In this document: positions 37,525 to 46,470 of the stretch, one piece after another
Layout: every line of letters begins with the position of its first letter
Position numbering within the stretch: the stretch's first letter is position 1
NCBI GenBank assembly: GCA_900754795.1
Contig: CAAEEA010000061.1
Span: 4,549 to 68,548 of the forward strand
DNA length: 64,000 nucleotides
Origin: Clostridia bacterium
Lineage (GTDB): Bacteria > Bacillota > Clostridia > Peptostreptococcales > Anaerovoracaceae
Direction of reading: 5' to 3'
Position numbers and translations under genes: made by a program
The notes under the pieces: model-generated
Database searches by the model: none
Told to the model about the DNA's origin: nothing
What the model saw: the letters and a program-made list of their open reading frames with translations, nothing else

Positions 37525-38172
37525 ATGAAGAAATTTACGGTTTTATTCCTCGCTGTTTTAATGATTTTCTCTTTCTCTGCGTGTTCTGACAAGGCGGACA
37601 GCTATGAGGAGTTTGAACAGGTTCCTCTGCCTGAGACACTTCAGGAAAATTCCTATGACGGTTATACCGCGTCGTATGATACCGAAAAGTGGATATATGA
37701 CGAAAGTCTGGGACTTTTCTCCATATATGACAAGCAGACGGTTCTGCTCGGAAATCCTCAGGCCAGCTGCGATAATATAAACGTGGTTGTGGCTGACGCG
37801 TACAGTAACACTCTGACTGAAGATGACATGAATGCTCTCGTTGACGGTCTTGCCGATGAAGACGGCATTGAGATTACACAGAGCAAGATGATGACCTTTG
37901 AAGGAGAGCCTGTGATCTATTATGATTCCGTAGTTGAACTCAACGACGATATGATAGATCTCCTTGTATCGTCGGGAAACATCACAGAAGAACAGATAGA
38001 AGACATGGGTGGCCGTGAGGCTCTCATCGAAAGCGGCACTTCCGACCAGATCGGCATATGCGCAGTGATTGACGGCTATCTTGTGATAGTCACCGGAACT
38101 TATTATGAAGAACCGGATAATGTTCTTGAAGCGATGAATATACTTCTTCAGACTTCGTCCATAGACAAATAA
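37525..38172 (+). CDS. Hypothetical lipoprotein
   Basis: A 215-residue exported protein. A Lys start, hydrophobic core (FTVLFLAVLMIFSFS) and the lipobox FSAC give lipid attachment at Cys20. The mature part is acidic, with a pattern of alternating strands and helices (SYDTEKWIYDESLGLFSIYD ... INVVVADAYSNTLTEDDM) reminiscent of small PsbP/DUF-type lipoproteins, but no family is certain. ACGGAGG precedes the start. It stands alone between rnpB and a terminator. Confidence 0.75.
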   Translation: MKKFTVLFLAVLMIFSFSACSDKADSYEEFEQVPLPETLQENSYDGYTASYDTEKWIYDESLGLFSIYDKQTVLLGNPQASCDNINVVVADAYSNTLTEDDMNALVDGLADEDGIEITQSKMMTFEGEPVIYYDSVVELNDDMIDLLVSSGNITEEQIEDMGGREALIESGTSDQIGICAVIDGYLVIVTGTYYEEPDNVLEAMNILLQTSSIDK

Positions 38173-38180
38173 GACAAATC

Positions 38181-38211
38181 AAAACCGCCGGGCTCACAGA
38201 CCGGCGGTTTT
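38181..38211. terminator. Bidirectional terminator between the lipoprotein gene and prfC
   Basis: An 11-bp perfect stem (aaaaccgccgg / ccggcggtttt) with a 9-nt loop; the A/T ends give T-runs in both directions. The prfC stop codon lies in the loop. Confidence 0.85.
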
Positions 38212-39777
38212 TACATCAAGAGCTTCCAGAAGTTTTATATCCGGATGTTTTTCCGAAAAATAATTCAGCGTGAACTGGTTGGCAAAAAGGATGATCGGCC
38301 TTTCAAAATGGTCAAAAACCAGCATGGTGCGTGAGTCCAGCGCTGATCTTAACGAATCGGGATCGTCGGTGTCTGCCCAGCGGGCAAGAGAAAAGTCAAG
38401 CCGGTCCATGCGTACTTTCGCGTTATACTCGTTTTCAAGTCTGTACTGAAATACTTCAAACTGAAGCTGCCCCACAGCGCCGGCCACTATTTCGTTATAT
38501 TCATTCCTGTAAACCTGAATCGCGCCTTCCTGGGCGAGCTGCCTCACCCCTTTCTGGAACTGCTTTGCTTTCATAGTGTCCTTTGGGGTCACGAGAGCGA
38601 ACAGCTCCGGAGGGAAAGTCGGAAGCGGTTCAAAGAAAAGAGGCTCTTTGCGGGTGGAAAGAGTGTCGCCAATCTGATAATTACCCGTATCATAGATTCC
38701 TATAATGTCTCCGGCGATGGCTTCTTCAACATTCTCGCGGTGATTGGCCATCAGCATGGTCGACTGAGCCAGCTTCATGTCTTTGCCCGTTCTTGACAGT
38801 TTTACAGTCATTCCGCGCTCAAAAACACCTGAACATATACGCAGAAAAGCCAGCCTGTCGCGGTGAGCCGGATTCATGTTGGCCTGGATTTTAAATATAA
38901 ACCCGCTGAAGAAATCATCTTCGGGATTCACATGGCCGTCTGTCGTCCTGCGGGGACCCGGGGCGGGAGACATCTCGAGGAAATGTTCAAGAAACGGCAC
39001 AGTGCCGAAGTCGGCAAGAGCAGAGCCGAAAAATACGGGGGACAGCTTTCCTGCCAGCACCGCCTCCTCATCAAAGGGATTGCCTGCTCCCTGAATCAGC
39101 TCGATTTCATCCCGAAGACGCGAAAGGTTGATGCCGCTTATCTCATCCTGAAGCTGAGAACCGAATACGCCTTCTTCGCCGAGACTGATGGTCTTGCCCG
39201 CTTTATATAGGATGACTTCATTTTTTAGAAGGTCATACACGCCTTCAAAGTTCATGCCGCAGCCAATAGGCCAGGTGACTGCGCAGGCGGGGAGACCGAG
39301 AATGTCTTCCAGCTCCTGTACGAGATCAAAAGGATCTCTGGTCTCACGGTCAAGTTTGTTGATAAAGGTAAAGACAGGTATCTTTCTCATGGCGCACACC
39401 CTGAACAGCTTGCGGGTCTGAGCCTCTATGCCCTTCGCTCCGTCTATGACCATCACGGCGCTGTCCACCGATGTGAGTATCCTGTATGTGTCCTCTCCGA
39501 AATCATTGTGACCTGGAGTGTCCATTATTGATATGACTTTGCCTGAATATTCAAACTGCATGACAGAAGAAGTAACTGAGATACCTCTCTGCTTTTCGAT
39601 CTCCATCCAGTCCGAGGTGGCAAATTTATCGTTTCTCCTTGCCTTGACGGTTCCCGCCTGTCTGATGGCTCCGCCGTGAAGGAGCAGCTTTTCAGTTAAA
39701 GTGGTCTTTCCGGCGTCAGGATGGGAAATTATTCCGAATATCCTGCGCTTTTGAATTTCTTCGTGTCTGGTAGTCAT
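38194..39777 (-). CDS. prfC: Peptide chain release factor 3
   Basis: A translational GTPase that removes release factors 1 and 2 after termination. The 527-residue protein has G1 SHPDAGKTTLTEKLL, the switch segment QRGISVTSSVMQF, G3 DTPGHNDFGEDTYR, G4 NKLDRE and domain II/III typical of RF3. The ATG used has AAAGGCGG just upstream; an ATG five codons earlier is possible. RF3 is not universal in clostridia. Transcribed alone from its own promoter. Confidence 0.95.
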   Translation of the reverse strand: MTTRHEEIQKRRIFGIISHPDAGKTTLTEKLLLHGGAIRQAGTVKARRNDKFATSDWMEIEKQRGISVTSSVMQFEYSGKVISIMDTPGHNDFGEDTYRILTSVDSAVMVIDGAKGIEAQTRKLFRVCAMRKIPVFTFINKLDRETRDPFDLVQELEDILGLPACAVTWPIGCGMNFEGVYDLLKNEVILYKAGKTISLGEEGVFGSQLQDEISGINLSRLRDEIELIQGAGNPFDEEAVLAGKLSPVFFGSALADFGTVPFLEHFLEMSPAPGPRRTTDGHVNPEDDFFSGFIFKIQANMNPAHRDRLAFLRICSGVFERGMTVKLSRTGKDMKLAQSTMLMANHRENVEEAIAGDIIGIYDTGNYQIGDTLSTRKEPLFFEPLPTFPPELFALVTPKDTMKAKQFQKGVRQLAQEGAIQVYRNEYNEIVAGAVGQLQFEVFQYRLENEYNAKVRMDRLDFSLARWADTDDPDSLRSALDSRTMLVFDHFERPIILFANQFTLNYFSEKHPDIKLLEALDVKTAGL

Positions 39778-39819
39778 ATTACCGCCTTTCATAAAAAACA
39801 TAAAAAACTCACAGAGAAT

Positions 39820-39847
39820 ATCATACCATAAATCTTGAATTTGTAAA
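39820..39847 (-). promoter_or_regulatory. SigA-type promoter for prfC
   Basis: Minus strand: TTTACA, 16 bases, TATGAT with TGG just before the -10 box. Confidence 0.6.
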
Positions 39848-39863
39848 TAATTTGTTGTATAAT
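39835..39863 (+). promoter_or_regulatory. SigA-type promoter for the second MATE gene
   Basis: TTGAAT, 17 bases, TATAAT. It overlaps the divergent prfC promoter, so the two may compete for polymerase. Confidence 0.7.
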
Positions 39864-39882
39864 CAACTATTGTCGACCGGAG

Positions 39883-41295
39883 GTGAAGAAAGAATCATAT
39901 GGAAAAAAAGAAAAGAAGAAAGAAGAATTTGATTTAAAAGAACAGATAGCGGAAGAAAACAAAATGGGAACCATGCCGATAAGAAAGCTTCTGATGGGCA
40001 TGGCCTGGCCGGCAATCTTATCTATGACAATCAACGCCATGTACAATGTCGTTGACAGTATATTCGTATCAAGGCTGTCAGAAGACGCTTTAACGGCTGT
40101 TTCCTTTGTCAACCCGATCCAGATGATGATCGTGGCTCTTTCAGTAGGAAGCGGCGTCGGCATCAACTCCCTTATCGCCAGAAGACTTGGGGCGAAAAAC
40201 CAGCAGGCGGCAGATAAGGCGGCGAGCACCAGTATCAGGATAGGACTTTTCAATTATCTCATATTCCTGGTAATCGGTGTATTTTTTACGCATATGTTTA
40301 TTTCCGGATATGCTGAAAAGGGAACGTATATTTACGAGGCGGCCTGCCAGTACATGGCGATCGTGTGTATAGGTTCTCTGTTTACCAACATAGAGATCGT
40401 ACTGGAAAAAGTGCTCCAGTCAACGGGCAACATGGTTGCTCCCATGCTTTGCAGCCTTACCGGAGCGATAGTCAATGTTATACTTGACCCGATCCTCATA
40501 TTCGGTCTGCTCGGAGCGCCGAAGCTCGGCGTTGCAGGCGCGGCTCTGGCAACGGTAATAGGGCAGCTCTGCGCCATGCTCGTGGCGATGACCATCGTTC
40601 TCAAAGGCGAGCACCTTGTAAAGATACAGATCAGAGGATTCAGGATGGACTGGAAAGTAGTGGCGGACATATACAAAGTAGGATTTCCTTCCATTGTAAT
40701 GCAGTCTATAGGGTCGTTTATGATCATTTTCTACAACATGATACTGGTAGCCTATTCGACTACAGCAGTAGCGGTACTGGGAATATATTTCAGGATACAG
40801 TCTTTCGTGTTCATGCCTGTATTCGGTCTGAATCAGGGCGCTATGCCTATAATGGGGTACAATTACGGCGCGAGGAACAAAGACAGGCTCATGCAGACCT
40901 ACAAAGAGGCTCTCAAAGTGGCGGTCATAGTAATGGCGGCCGGAACAGTGCTGTTCCAGCTGATCCCCGGACCGTTGCTCTCGATATTCGACGCGTCAGA
41001 AGAAATGCTCAGTATGGGTATACCGGCTCTGAGACTTATAAGCATATGTTTCCTGCCGGCGGCTTTCGGTATCGTAACGGGAACTCTGTTCCAGGGCACG
41101 GGACACGGAATGCTCAGCCTTTACGGTTCGCTCATAAGACAGCTTGTCGGCATACTGCCGCTGGCGTTTATCCTCATCAGGATCGGAGGCGTCACCCTTT
41201 CGTGGCTTGCTTTCCCGCTGGCCGAAATACTCGGAGTAACGTACAGCGCCGTTATGTTCAGGTGGCTCTATAAACACGAGATAGTCAATATATGA
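39883..41295 (+). CDS. MATE-family efflux protein, start uncertain
   Basis: About 443-470 residues with 12 membrane helices; LLMGMAWPAILSMTINAMYNVVDSIFVSRL opens the first half and GFPSIVMQSIGSFMIIFYNM the second. The start is unclear. The GTG used here overlaps the only GGAGG. An ATG at 39964 gives a family-like N-terminus (GTMPIRKLLMG) but has a weak site. The best-placed ATG downstream of the GGAGG, at 39899, is in another frame and would need a -1 slip on A-AAA-AAG a few codons in, or one extra A. Substrate unknown. Confidence 0.85.
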   Translation: MKKESYGKKEKKKEEFDLKEQIAEENKMGTMPIRKLLMGMAWPAILSMTINAMYNVVDSIFVSRLSEDALTAVSFVNPIQMMIVALSVGSGVGINSLIARRLGAKNQQAADKAASTSIRIGLFNYLIFLVIGVFFTHMFISGYAEKGTYIYEAACQYMAIVCIGSLFTNIEIVLEKVLQSTGNMVAPMLCSLTGAIVNVILDPILIFGLLGAPKLGVAGAALATVIGQLCAMLVAMTIVLKGEHLVKIQIRGFRMDWKVVADIYKVGFPSIVMQSIGSFMIIFYNMILVAYSTTAVAVLGIYFRIQSFVFMPVFGLNQGAMPIMGYNYGARNKDRLMQTYKEALKVAVIVMAAGTVLFQLIPGPLLSIFDASEEMLSMGIPALRLISICFLPAAFGIVTGTLFQGTGHGMLSLYGSLIRQLVGILPLAFILIRIGGVTLSWLAFPLAEILGVTYSAVMFRWLYKHEIVNI

Positions 41296-41303
41296 CATTA
41301 AAA

Positions 41304-41337
41304 AAGGCTGCCTTATACGCAGCCTTCGCTATTTTTT
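41304..41337. terminator. Terminator between the MATE gene and the Cys-cluster gene
   Basis: An 8-bp stem (aaggctgc / gcagcctt) with a 7-nt loop, followed by CGCTATTTTTT on the plus strand; A residues on the left give a T-run for the minus strand. Confidence 0.75.
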
Positions 41338-41874
41338 GACCCGGAGCCTGCGGCTCTCTGAGTCCATTTCCACAAGATCATATATGAGAGGATCACGTAT
41401 GAGGTGAGCCCATATGGTATAAGTTACCCGGACGAAATCTCTGTCAAGGGGCATGTCGTCAGCTATCAGCGGACATGTGTAGGGGAGATCCTCATCATTT
41501 TTTGTCATGATGAGAACTCCGTCCTCTGTAAGGTATGGCGCGAGAGGATATGTACGGCATTGAAAGGGACGCATTTCCCGGGGACAGAGAGGAGGATCTG
41601 CGCAGCGCGCAAAAAATATATCCCCGGACCATGAGTCCGGAAATTCGTAGTCTTCGGCGTTTTCAACAGTCCATTGGAGCCAGCCGCAGTCCGGATCATG
41701 GATCTTTTCTTCACCGGGGTAAAGGTATATTCCCATCTCTTCGTCAGGATGGTCTCCGCTGACAGTGCAGCAGGCCGCGCCGCAGAGAGCGCCGCAGTCA
41801 TAAGGAACGGGAGACACCCGGTTTGAAAGCCGGTAAATGGCTTTCCATGTTCTTGGTTTGATCGTTGTCTTCAT
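41329..41874 (-). CDS. YkgJ-like cysteine-cluster protein
   Basis: A 181-residue protein with the metal-chelating pattern CGALCGAACC near the N-terminus and C-A-R-C-ADPPLC, FQCRTYPLAP and TCPL further on, typical of the YkgJ/zinc- or iron-chelating group. Its role is unknown. The ATG given has no Shine-Dalgarno, but a near-consensus promoter places the transcription start at or one base before this ATG, so the mRNA is probably leaderless. A TTG 12 codons earlier lies inside that promoter and is rejected. Confidence 0.8.
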   Translation of the reverse strand: MKTTIKPRTWKAIYRLSNRVSPVPYDCGALCGAACCTVSGDHPDEEMGIYLYPGEEKIHDPDCGWLQWTVENAEDYEFPDSWSGDIFFARCADPPLCPREMRPFQCRTYPLAPYLTEDGVLIMTKNDEDLPYTCPLIADDMPLDRDFVRVTYTIWAHLIRDPLIYDLVEMDSESRRLRVKK

Positions 41875-41881
41875 AGATATG

Positions 41882-41910
41882 ATTATATATCCATAGAGAA
41901 GCCAGGTCAA
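41882..41910 (-). promoter_or_regulatory. Strong promoter giving a leaderless mRNA for the Cys-cluster gene
   Basis: Minus strand: TTGACC, 17 bases, TATAAT, then seven bases before the ATG. By usual spacing +1 falls at 41875 or 41874. Confidence 0.65.
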
Positions 41911-41982
41911 TAATATGGTAATTTCTCTAAAAATTCACAGAAAAATTAACGCTATTTTAGCTGAAATAATATTTTTTGGTGG

Positions 41983-41988
41983 TAAAAT
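41983..41988 (+). promoter_or_regulatory. Extended -10 promoter for the activase/dehydratase fusion gene
   Basis: TAAAAT with TGG directly upstream, about 45 bases before the start. No clear -35 box. Confidence 0.4.
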
Positions 41989-42033
41989 ATATCCTGTAAT
42001 AAACTATATACGATTAGGAAGTACATAAAAAAT

Positions 42034-45000
42034 ATGAGAAAACTCGGAATTGATGTAGGTTCTACAACTGTAAAACTTGTATTGACAGACGAAAAAAATA
42101 ATATTTTATACAAACGATATGAAAGGCACATGTCCAGCGTCTTTGAAAAAGTGAAACAGCTTCTCGAAGAGCTGATAGCCAAAGAAGGCGACCATGATGT
42201 AAAGTGCGTGATAACAGGTTCCGGCGGACTTGCTCTGGCGGAGAAAATAGGAGCCAGATTTGAGCAGGAGGTAGTCACCTGCTCTGTTGCTGTGCAAAGA
42301 CTCATCCCCCAGACTGACGTAGCCATAGAGCTCGGGGGAGAAGACGCAAAGATAACATATTTCGGAGCTTCCATAGAGCAGAGAATGAACGGCACATGTG
42401 CCGGAGGAACAGGCGCTTTTATTGACCAGATGGCTATCCTCCTTAACACCGACGGCGACGGCCTTAATGAAGCCGCCAAAAACTACAGGGTGATATATCC
42501 GATCGCCGCGAGATGCGGCGTTTTTGCAAAGACGGACATTCAGCCGCTCATCAATGAGGGAGCTCCTCTTGAAGATCTTGCCGCGTCAATATTCCAGGCT
42601 GTGGTCAACCAGACCATAAGCGGCCTTGCCTGTGGTCACAGGATCAAAGGGCATGTGGCATTTCTGGGAGGCCCTCTGACCTATATGTCAGAGCTGAGAC
42701 AGCGCTTTATAGAAACTCTGCAGTTAAAGCCGGAAGAGGTAATCTTCCCGGAAAATTCAAAATACTTTGTCGCTCTGGGAGCAAGCCTCATGGCTGACGA
42801 ATGCAGGCAGGTGAGACTTTCCCATCTCCTTGAAAGAATCAGCGAAGTTGATACGTCTTCTACTGCCGGAGCCAAAAGGGTCGAACCGCTGTTCAGAGAT
42901 GAGGAAGAATACAGGCAGTTCAAAGAAAGGCATGACAGAGCCAGGATAAAAAGATCTGATATAAGCAGAGCAAAAGGACCGCTCTTTCTCGGCATTGACG
43001 CCGGATCCACGACGACAAAAGGCGCTCTGATCGACAGGGATAAAAACCTTCTTTACAGTTTTTACAGCGGAAACGAGGGAAATCCTCTGGCGACCACGAG
43101 ACAGATGCTGAAAGAAGTATATTCCCTTCTGCCTGAAGATACATATATCGGCAACACAACCGTAACAGGGTACGGGGAAGGACTTATCCAGGCAGGGTAT
43201 AATACGGATTACGGCATGATAGAAACCATGGCTCATTATAAAGCCGCCGAGGAATTTCTGCCGGGAGTGGACTTTATCCTGGACATAGGCGGACAGGACA
43301 TGAAATGCATGAGGATCAAGGATCACGCCATTTACAGCATAATGCTCAATGAGGCATGTTCGTCGGGCTGCGGTTCTTTTATTGAAACATATGCCAAGTC
43401 CGTAGACATGACTGTTGAAGAATTTGCCCGCATAGGAATTATGGCGAAAAACCCTGTAGATCTGGGCACCAGATGTACCGTTTTCATGAATTCCATGGTA
43501 AAACAGGCTCAGAAAGAAGGCGCGGACATCAGCGATATCGCCGCCGGCCTTTCCTATTCAGTGATAAAAAACGCTCTTTATAAAGTTATCAAGCTGAGAA
43601 ATCCCGATGAAGCCGGAGAAAAGATTGTAGTGCAGGGAGGAACGTTCCTCAATGAATCTGTACTGAGAGCAATAGAAAAAGTTCTGGGGAAAAATGTGGT
43701 AAGACCGGATATATCCGGAATAATGGGCGCTTACGGATGCGCGCTCAATTCTCTTGCCAACTGGGAAGAAGGTCATGTTTCCACGGTAACGCCTGTGGAT
43801 ATGCTTGACGGGTTTGAGGCAAAGACAACCAATACAAGGTGCAAAGGCTGTGAAAACAACTGTATGCTCACCATAACCAGGTTTGCCGACGGCGGACGAT
43901 ACATAACCGGAAACCGCTGCGAAAAGGGAGCCGGAAAAACCGACGCCCACAGCGATCTGCCGGATCTGTACGAATATAAGCTTCGCAGGCTCTTTGACTA
44001 TGAGCCTCTTGACGAAGAAAAGGCATACAGAGGCCATGTCGCCATACCGAGAGTTCTCAACATGTATGAGAACTATCCTTTCTGGTTCACTTTCTTTACA
44101 AGGCTGGGATTTAAAGTGGTGCTGTCGCCTAATTCATCTAAAGAGCTGTATGAAAAAGGAATTGATACAATTTCTTCTGATACGGCGTGTTATCCGGCGA
44201 AGATTGTTCACGGCCACATAAAGACTCTTGTTGAGATGGGAGAAAAATGGATATTCTATCCGTGTATAAATTATGAATACAAAGAAGATCCGAGAGCGCA
44301 GAATCATTATAACTGCCCGATAGTCGCCACATATCCCGAAGTTATCGCAAACAACATGAACGAGGTGTTTGACGCCGCGGGAGTGACATTTACTCACGAT
44401 TTTGTGCCTTATGATAATGATAAGAGGCTTGTCAGGAGAATGACGGAGATTCTCTCTGACAGAGGAGTTACGGAACACGAGATAAGGGAAGCCGTAGCCG
44501 CCGCGAGAAAGGAAGAACTCGCCTTTAAGAGTGATGTTATGAAGGCCGGGGAAGACGCCCTCAGATATATCGAGGAACATGGCAAAAAAGCCGTTGTCCT
44601 GGCCGGAAGACCTTATCACCTTGATAAGGAGATAAATCACGGCATAAACAAGATGATAACGTCGTACGATATGGCCGTACTGTCTGAGGATTCTGTCTGC
44701 CATATGAGCAGTCTCGAAAGGCCTATCAGAGTTCTCGACCAGTGGACTTATCATTCAAGGCTGTATAAGGCGGCGGACTTTGTCGGAACAAGAGATGATA
44801 TTGAGATGGTTCAGCTCAACTCTTTCGGCTGCGGCGTTGACGCGGTAACGACGGATCAGGCCGAGGAGATCCTTGAACATAATAATAAACTGTATACTGT
44901 CTTAAAGATTGACGAGGGGACCAATATGGGTGCGGCCAGGATCAGAATTCGCTCTCTGAAAGCGGCTATTGATGAAAGAGCCAGAAACGGCATAAAAGCC

Positions 45001-46356
45001 ATCCACGATCCGAGACCTTTCCGCAGGAGATTCTTCACCAAAGAGATGAAAGAAGACTATACCATCATAGTACCTCAGATGGCACCAATACATTTCCGAT
45101 ACCTTGAAGTCGGCCTTAAAGCCTGCGGCTATAAGGCGGTTCTGATGGAGAGCGTGGACAAAAAAGCCATAGACGAAGGTCTCAAATACATAAATAATGA
45201 CGCGTGTTATCCTACTCTTGTCACTCTCGGACAGATGATAAGCACACTCAAATCAGGCAAATATGATCTCAACAAGACCGCCCTTATCATGTCGCAGACA
45301 GGAGGAGGCTGCCGCGCTAGCAACTATATTGCCCTGCTCAGAAAAGCGCTTAAAGATCTGGGAATGGAACAGATACCTGTCATATCTTTCAGCATGGCAG
45401 GGCTCGAATCCAACCCGGGATTTAAGCTCAATCTTTCCATGGGCAAGAGAGTCATAATAGGAGCTTTGTACGGAGATCTGTTCCAGAGACTGATATATGC
45501 CACGAGACCTTATGAAAAAGTCCCGGGAAGCGCCGAAGCGCTCATGAAAAAATATGATGAAGAGATATTCAGTAACTGCCGCGACGCCAAGTTCTCAACA
45601 TTCCGCAAACTCGTAAAACGGATAGTCGAAGACTTTGACAATCTGCCTCTTAACGATGTCAGGAAACCAAAGGTTGGAGTAGTCGGGGAAATACTGGTTA
45701 AATATCATCCTGACGCCAATAATCACATCGTCGACATCATCGAAAAAGAAGGCGGAGAAGCTGTTGTACTTGACCTTGTGGACTTTTTCCTTTACGGAAT
45801 GTACAGCAAGAAATTTAACTATGAAAAACTTTCAGGTTCGTTTCTCCAGTACAAGGTGAATGAGTTTGCCATAAAAGTCGTGGAATGGTGCCGCCGGCCG
45901 ATGCGAAAAGCCCTGCGGGACAGCAGAAGGTTTGAGGAACCCGCGTATATTGAACATACGGCAAAAGAGGCTTCTCAGATAGCTTCGATCGGAAACCAGT
46001 GCGGCGAAGGATGGCTTCTCACCGGCGAAATGATAGAGCTTATAAAAGACGGGGCGACTAACATAGCGTGTCTCCAGCCTTTCGCGTGCCTGCCTAATCA
46101 CGTTATCGGCAAAGGTATGATGAAAGCTCTGAGAGAAAGGTTCCCCAAGGCAAACATCGTTGCCATAGACTACGATCCGGGAGCAAGCGATACGAATCAG
46201 CTCAACAGAATCAAACTTATGATGTCAGCGGCTCACAGGAATCTCAACTCAGAAAAAGAGGAAGAACTCATGTCCCGGGATGAAAGCTCATCCGAAGTAA
46301 GAAAAATCAAAGAGCGTTCCGGCGAAGAAAGACAGAGAACCGAAAAAGGCGCGTGA
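42034..46356 (+). CDS. Fused 2-hydroxyacyl-CoA dehydratase activase/dehydratase-like protein
   Basis: A 1440-residue protein. Two BadF/HgdC-type ATPase domains come first: residues 1-250 (LGIDVGSTTVKLV, ELGGEDAKITYF, NGTCAGGTGAFIDQ) and about 320-590 (LGIDAGSTTTKGAL, DIGGQDMKC, NEACSSGCGSFIETYAKS). The second has the Cys residues that hold the bridging [4Fe-4S] cluster in HgdC; the first has one Cys there. A Cys-rich piece (CKGCENNCMLT), a DUF2229 region and an HgdB-like C-terminal region follow. Two-component relatives drive electrons into 2-hydroxyacyl-CoA dehydratases using ATP. The giant fusion is widespread in clostridia with no settled function. Confidence 0.88.
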   Translation: MRKLGIDVGSTTVKLVLTDEKNNILYKRYERHMSSVFEKVKQLLEELIAKEGDHDVKCVITGSGGLALAEKIGARFEQEVVTCSVAVQRLIPQTDVAIELGGEDAKITYFGASIEQRMNGTCAGGTGAFIDQMAILLNTDGDGLNEAAKNYRVIYPIAARCGVFAKTDIQPLINEGAPLEDLAASIFQAVVNQTISGLACGHRIKGHVAFLGGPLTYMSELRQRFIETLQLKPEEVIFPENSKYFVALGASLMADECRQVRLSHLLERISEVDTSSTAGAKRVEPLFRDEEEYRQFKERHDRARIKRSDISRAKGPLFLGIDAGSTTTKGALIDRDKNLLYSFYSGNEGNPLATTRQMLKEVYSLLPEDTYIGNTTVTGYGEGLIQAGYNTDYGMIETMAHYKAAEEFLPGVDFILDIGGQDMKCMRIKDHAIYSIMLNEACSSGCGSFIETYAKSVDMTVEEFARIGIMAKNPVDLGTRCTVFMNSMVKQAQKEGADISDIAAGLSYSVIKNALYKVIKLRNPDEAGEKIVVQGGTFLNESVLRAIEKVLGKNVVRPDISGIMGAYGCALNSLANWEEGHVSTVTPVDMLDGFEAKTTNTRCKGCENNCMLTITRFADGGRYITGNRCEKGAGKTDAHSDLPDLYEYKLRRLFDYEPLDEEKAYRGHVAIPRVLNMYENYPFWFTFFTRLGFKVVLSPNSSKELYEKGIDTISSDTACYPAKIVHGHIKTLVEMGEKWIFYPCINYEYKEDPRAQNHYNCPIVATYPEVIANNMNEVFDAAGVTFTHDFVPYDNDKRLVRRMTEILSDRGVTEHEIREAVAAARKEELAFKSDVMKAGEDALRYIEEHGKKAVVLAGRPYHLDKEINHGINKMITSYDMAVLSEDSVCHMSSLERPIRVLDQWTYHSRLYKAADFVGTRDDIEMVQLNSFGCGVDAVTTDQAEEILEHNNKLYTVLKIDEGTNMGAARIRIRSLKAAIDERARNGIKAIHDPRPFRRRFFTKEMKEDYTIIVPQMAPIHFRYLEVGLKACGYKAVLMESVDKKAIDEGLKYINNDACYPTLVTLGQMISTLKSGKYDLNKTALIMSQTGGGCRASNYIALLRKALKDLGMEQIPVISFSMAGLESNPGFKLNLSMGKRVIIGALYGDLFQRLIYATRPYEKVPGSAEALMKKYDEEIFSNCRDAKFSTFRKLVKRIVEDFDNLPLNDVRKPKVGVVGEILVKYHPDANNHIVDIIEKEGGEAVVLDLVDFFLYGMYSKKFNYEKLSGSFLQYKVNEFAIKVVEWCRRPMRKALRDSRRFEEPAYIEHTAKEASQIASIGNQCGEGWLLTGEMIELIKDGATNIACLQPFACLPNHVIGKGMMKALRERFPKANIVAIDYDPGASDTNQLNRIKLMMSAAHRNLNSEKEEELMSRDESSSEVRKIKERSGEERQRTEKGA

Positions 46357-46398
46357 CACGGATGTAAGACGCGTACCGGCGTGAGGCTGAATATGCCC

Positions 46399-46427
46399 TT
46401 GAAAATACTCCTTTCCGGTGCTATAAT
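46399..46427 (+). promoter_or_regulatory. SigA-type promoter for yebC
   Basis: TTGAAA, 17 bases, TATAAT; about 44 bases before the start. Near-consensus. Confidence 0.75.
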
Positions 46428-46470
46428 GATACGGAAGAAATAATAAAAAAATACAGTTAGGAGGTGTCTC

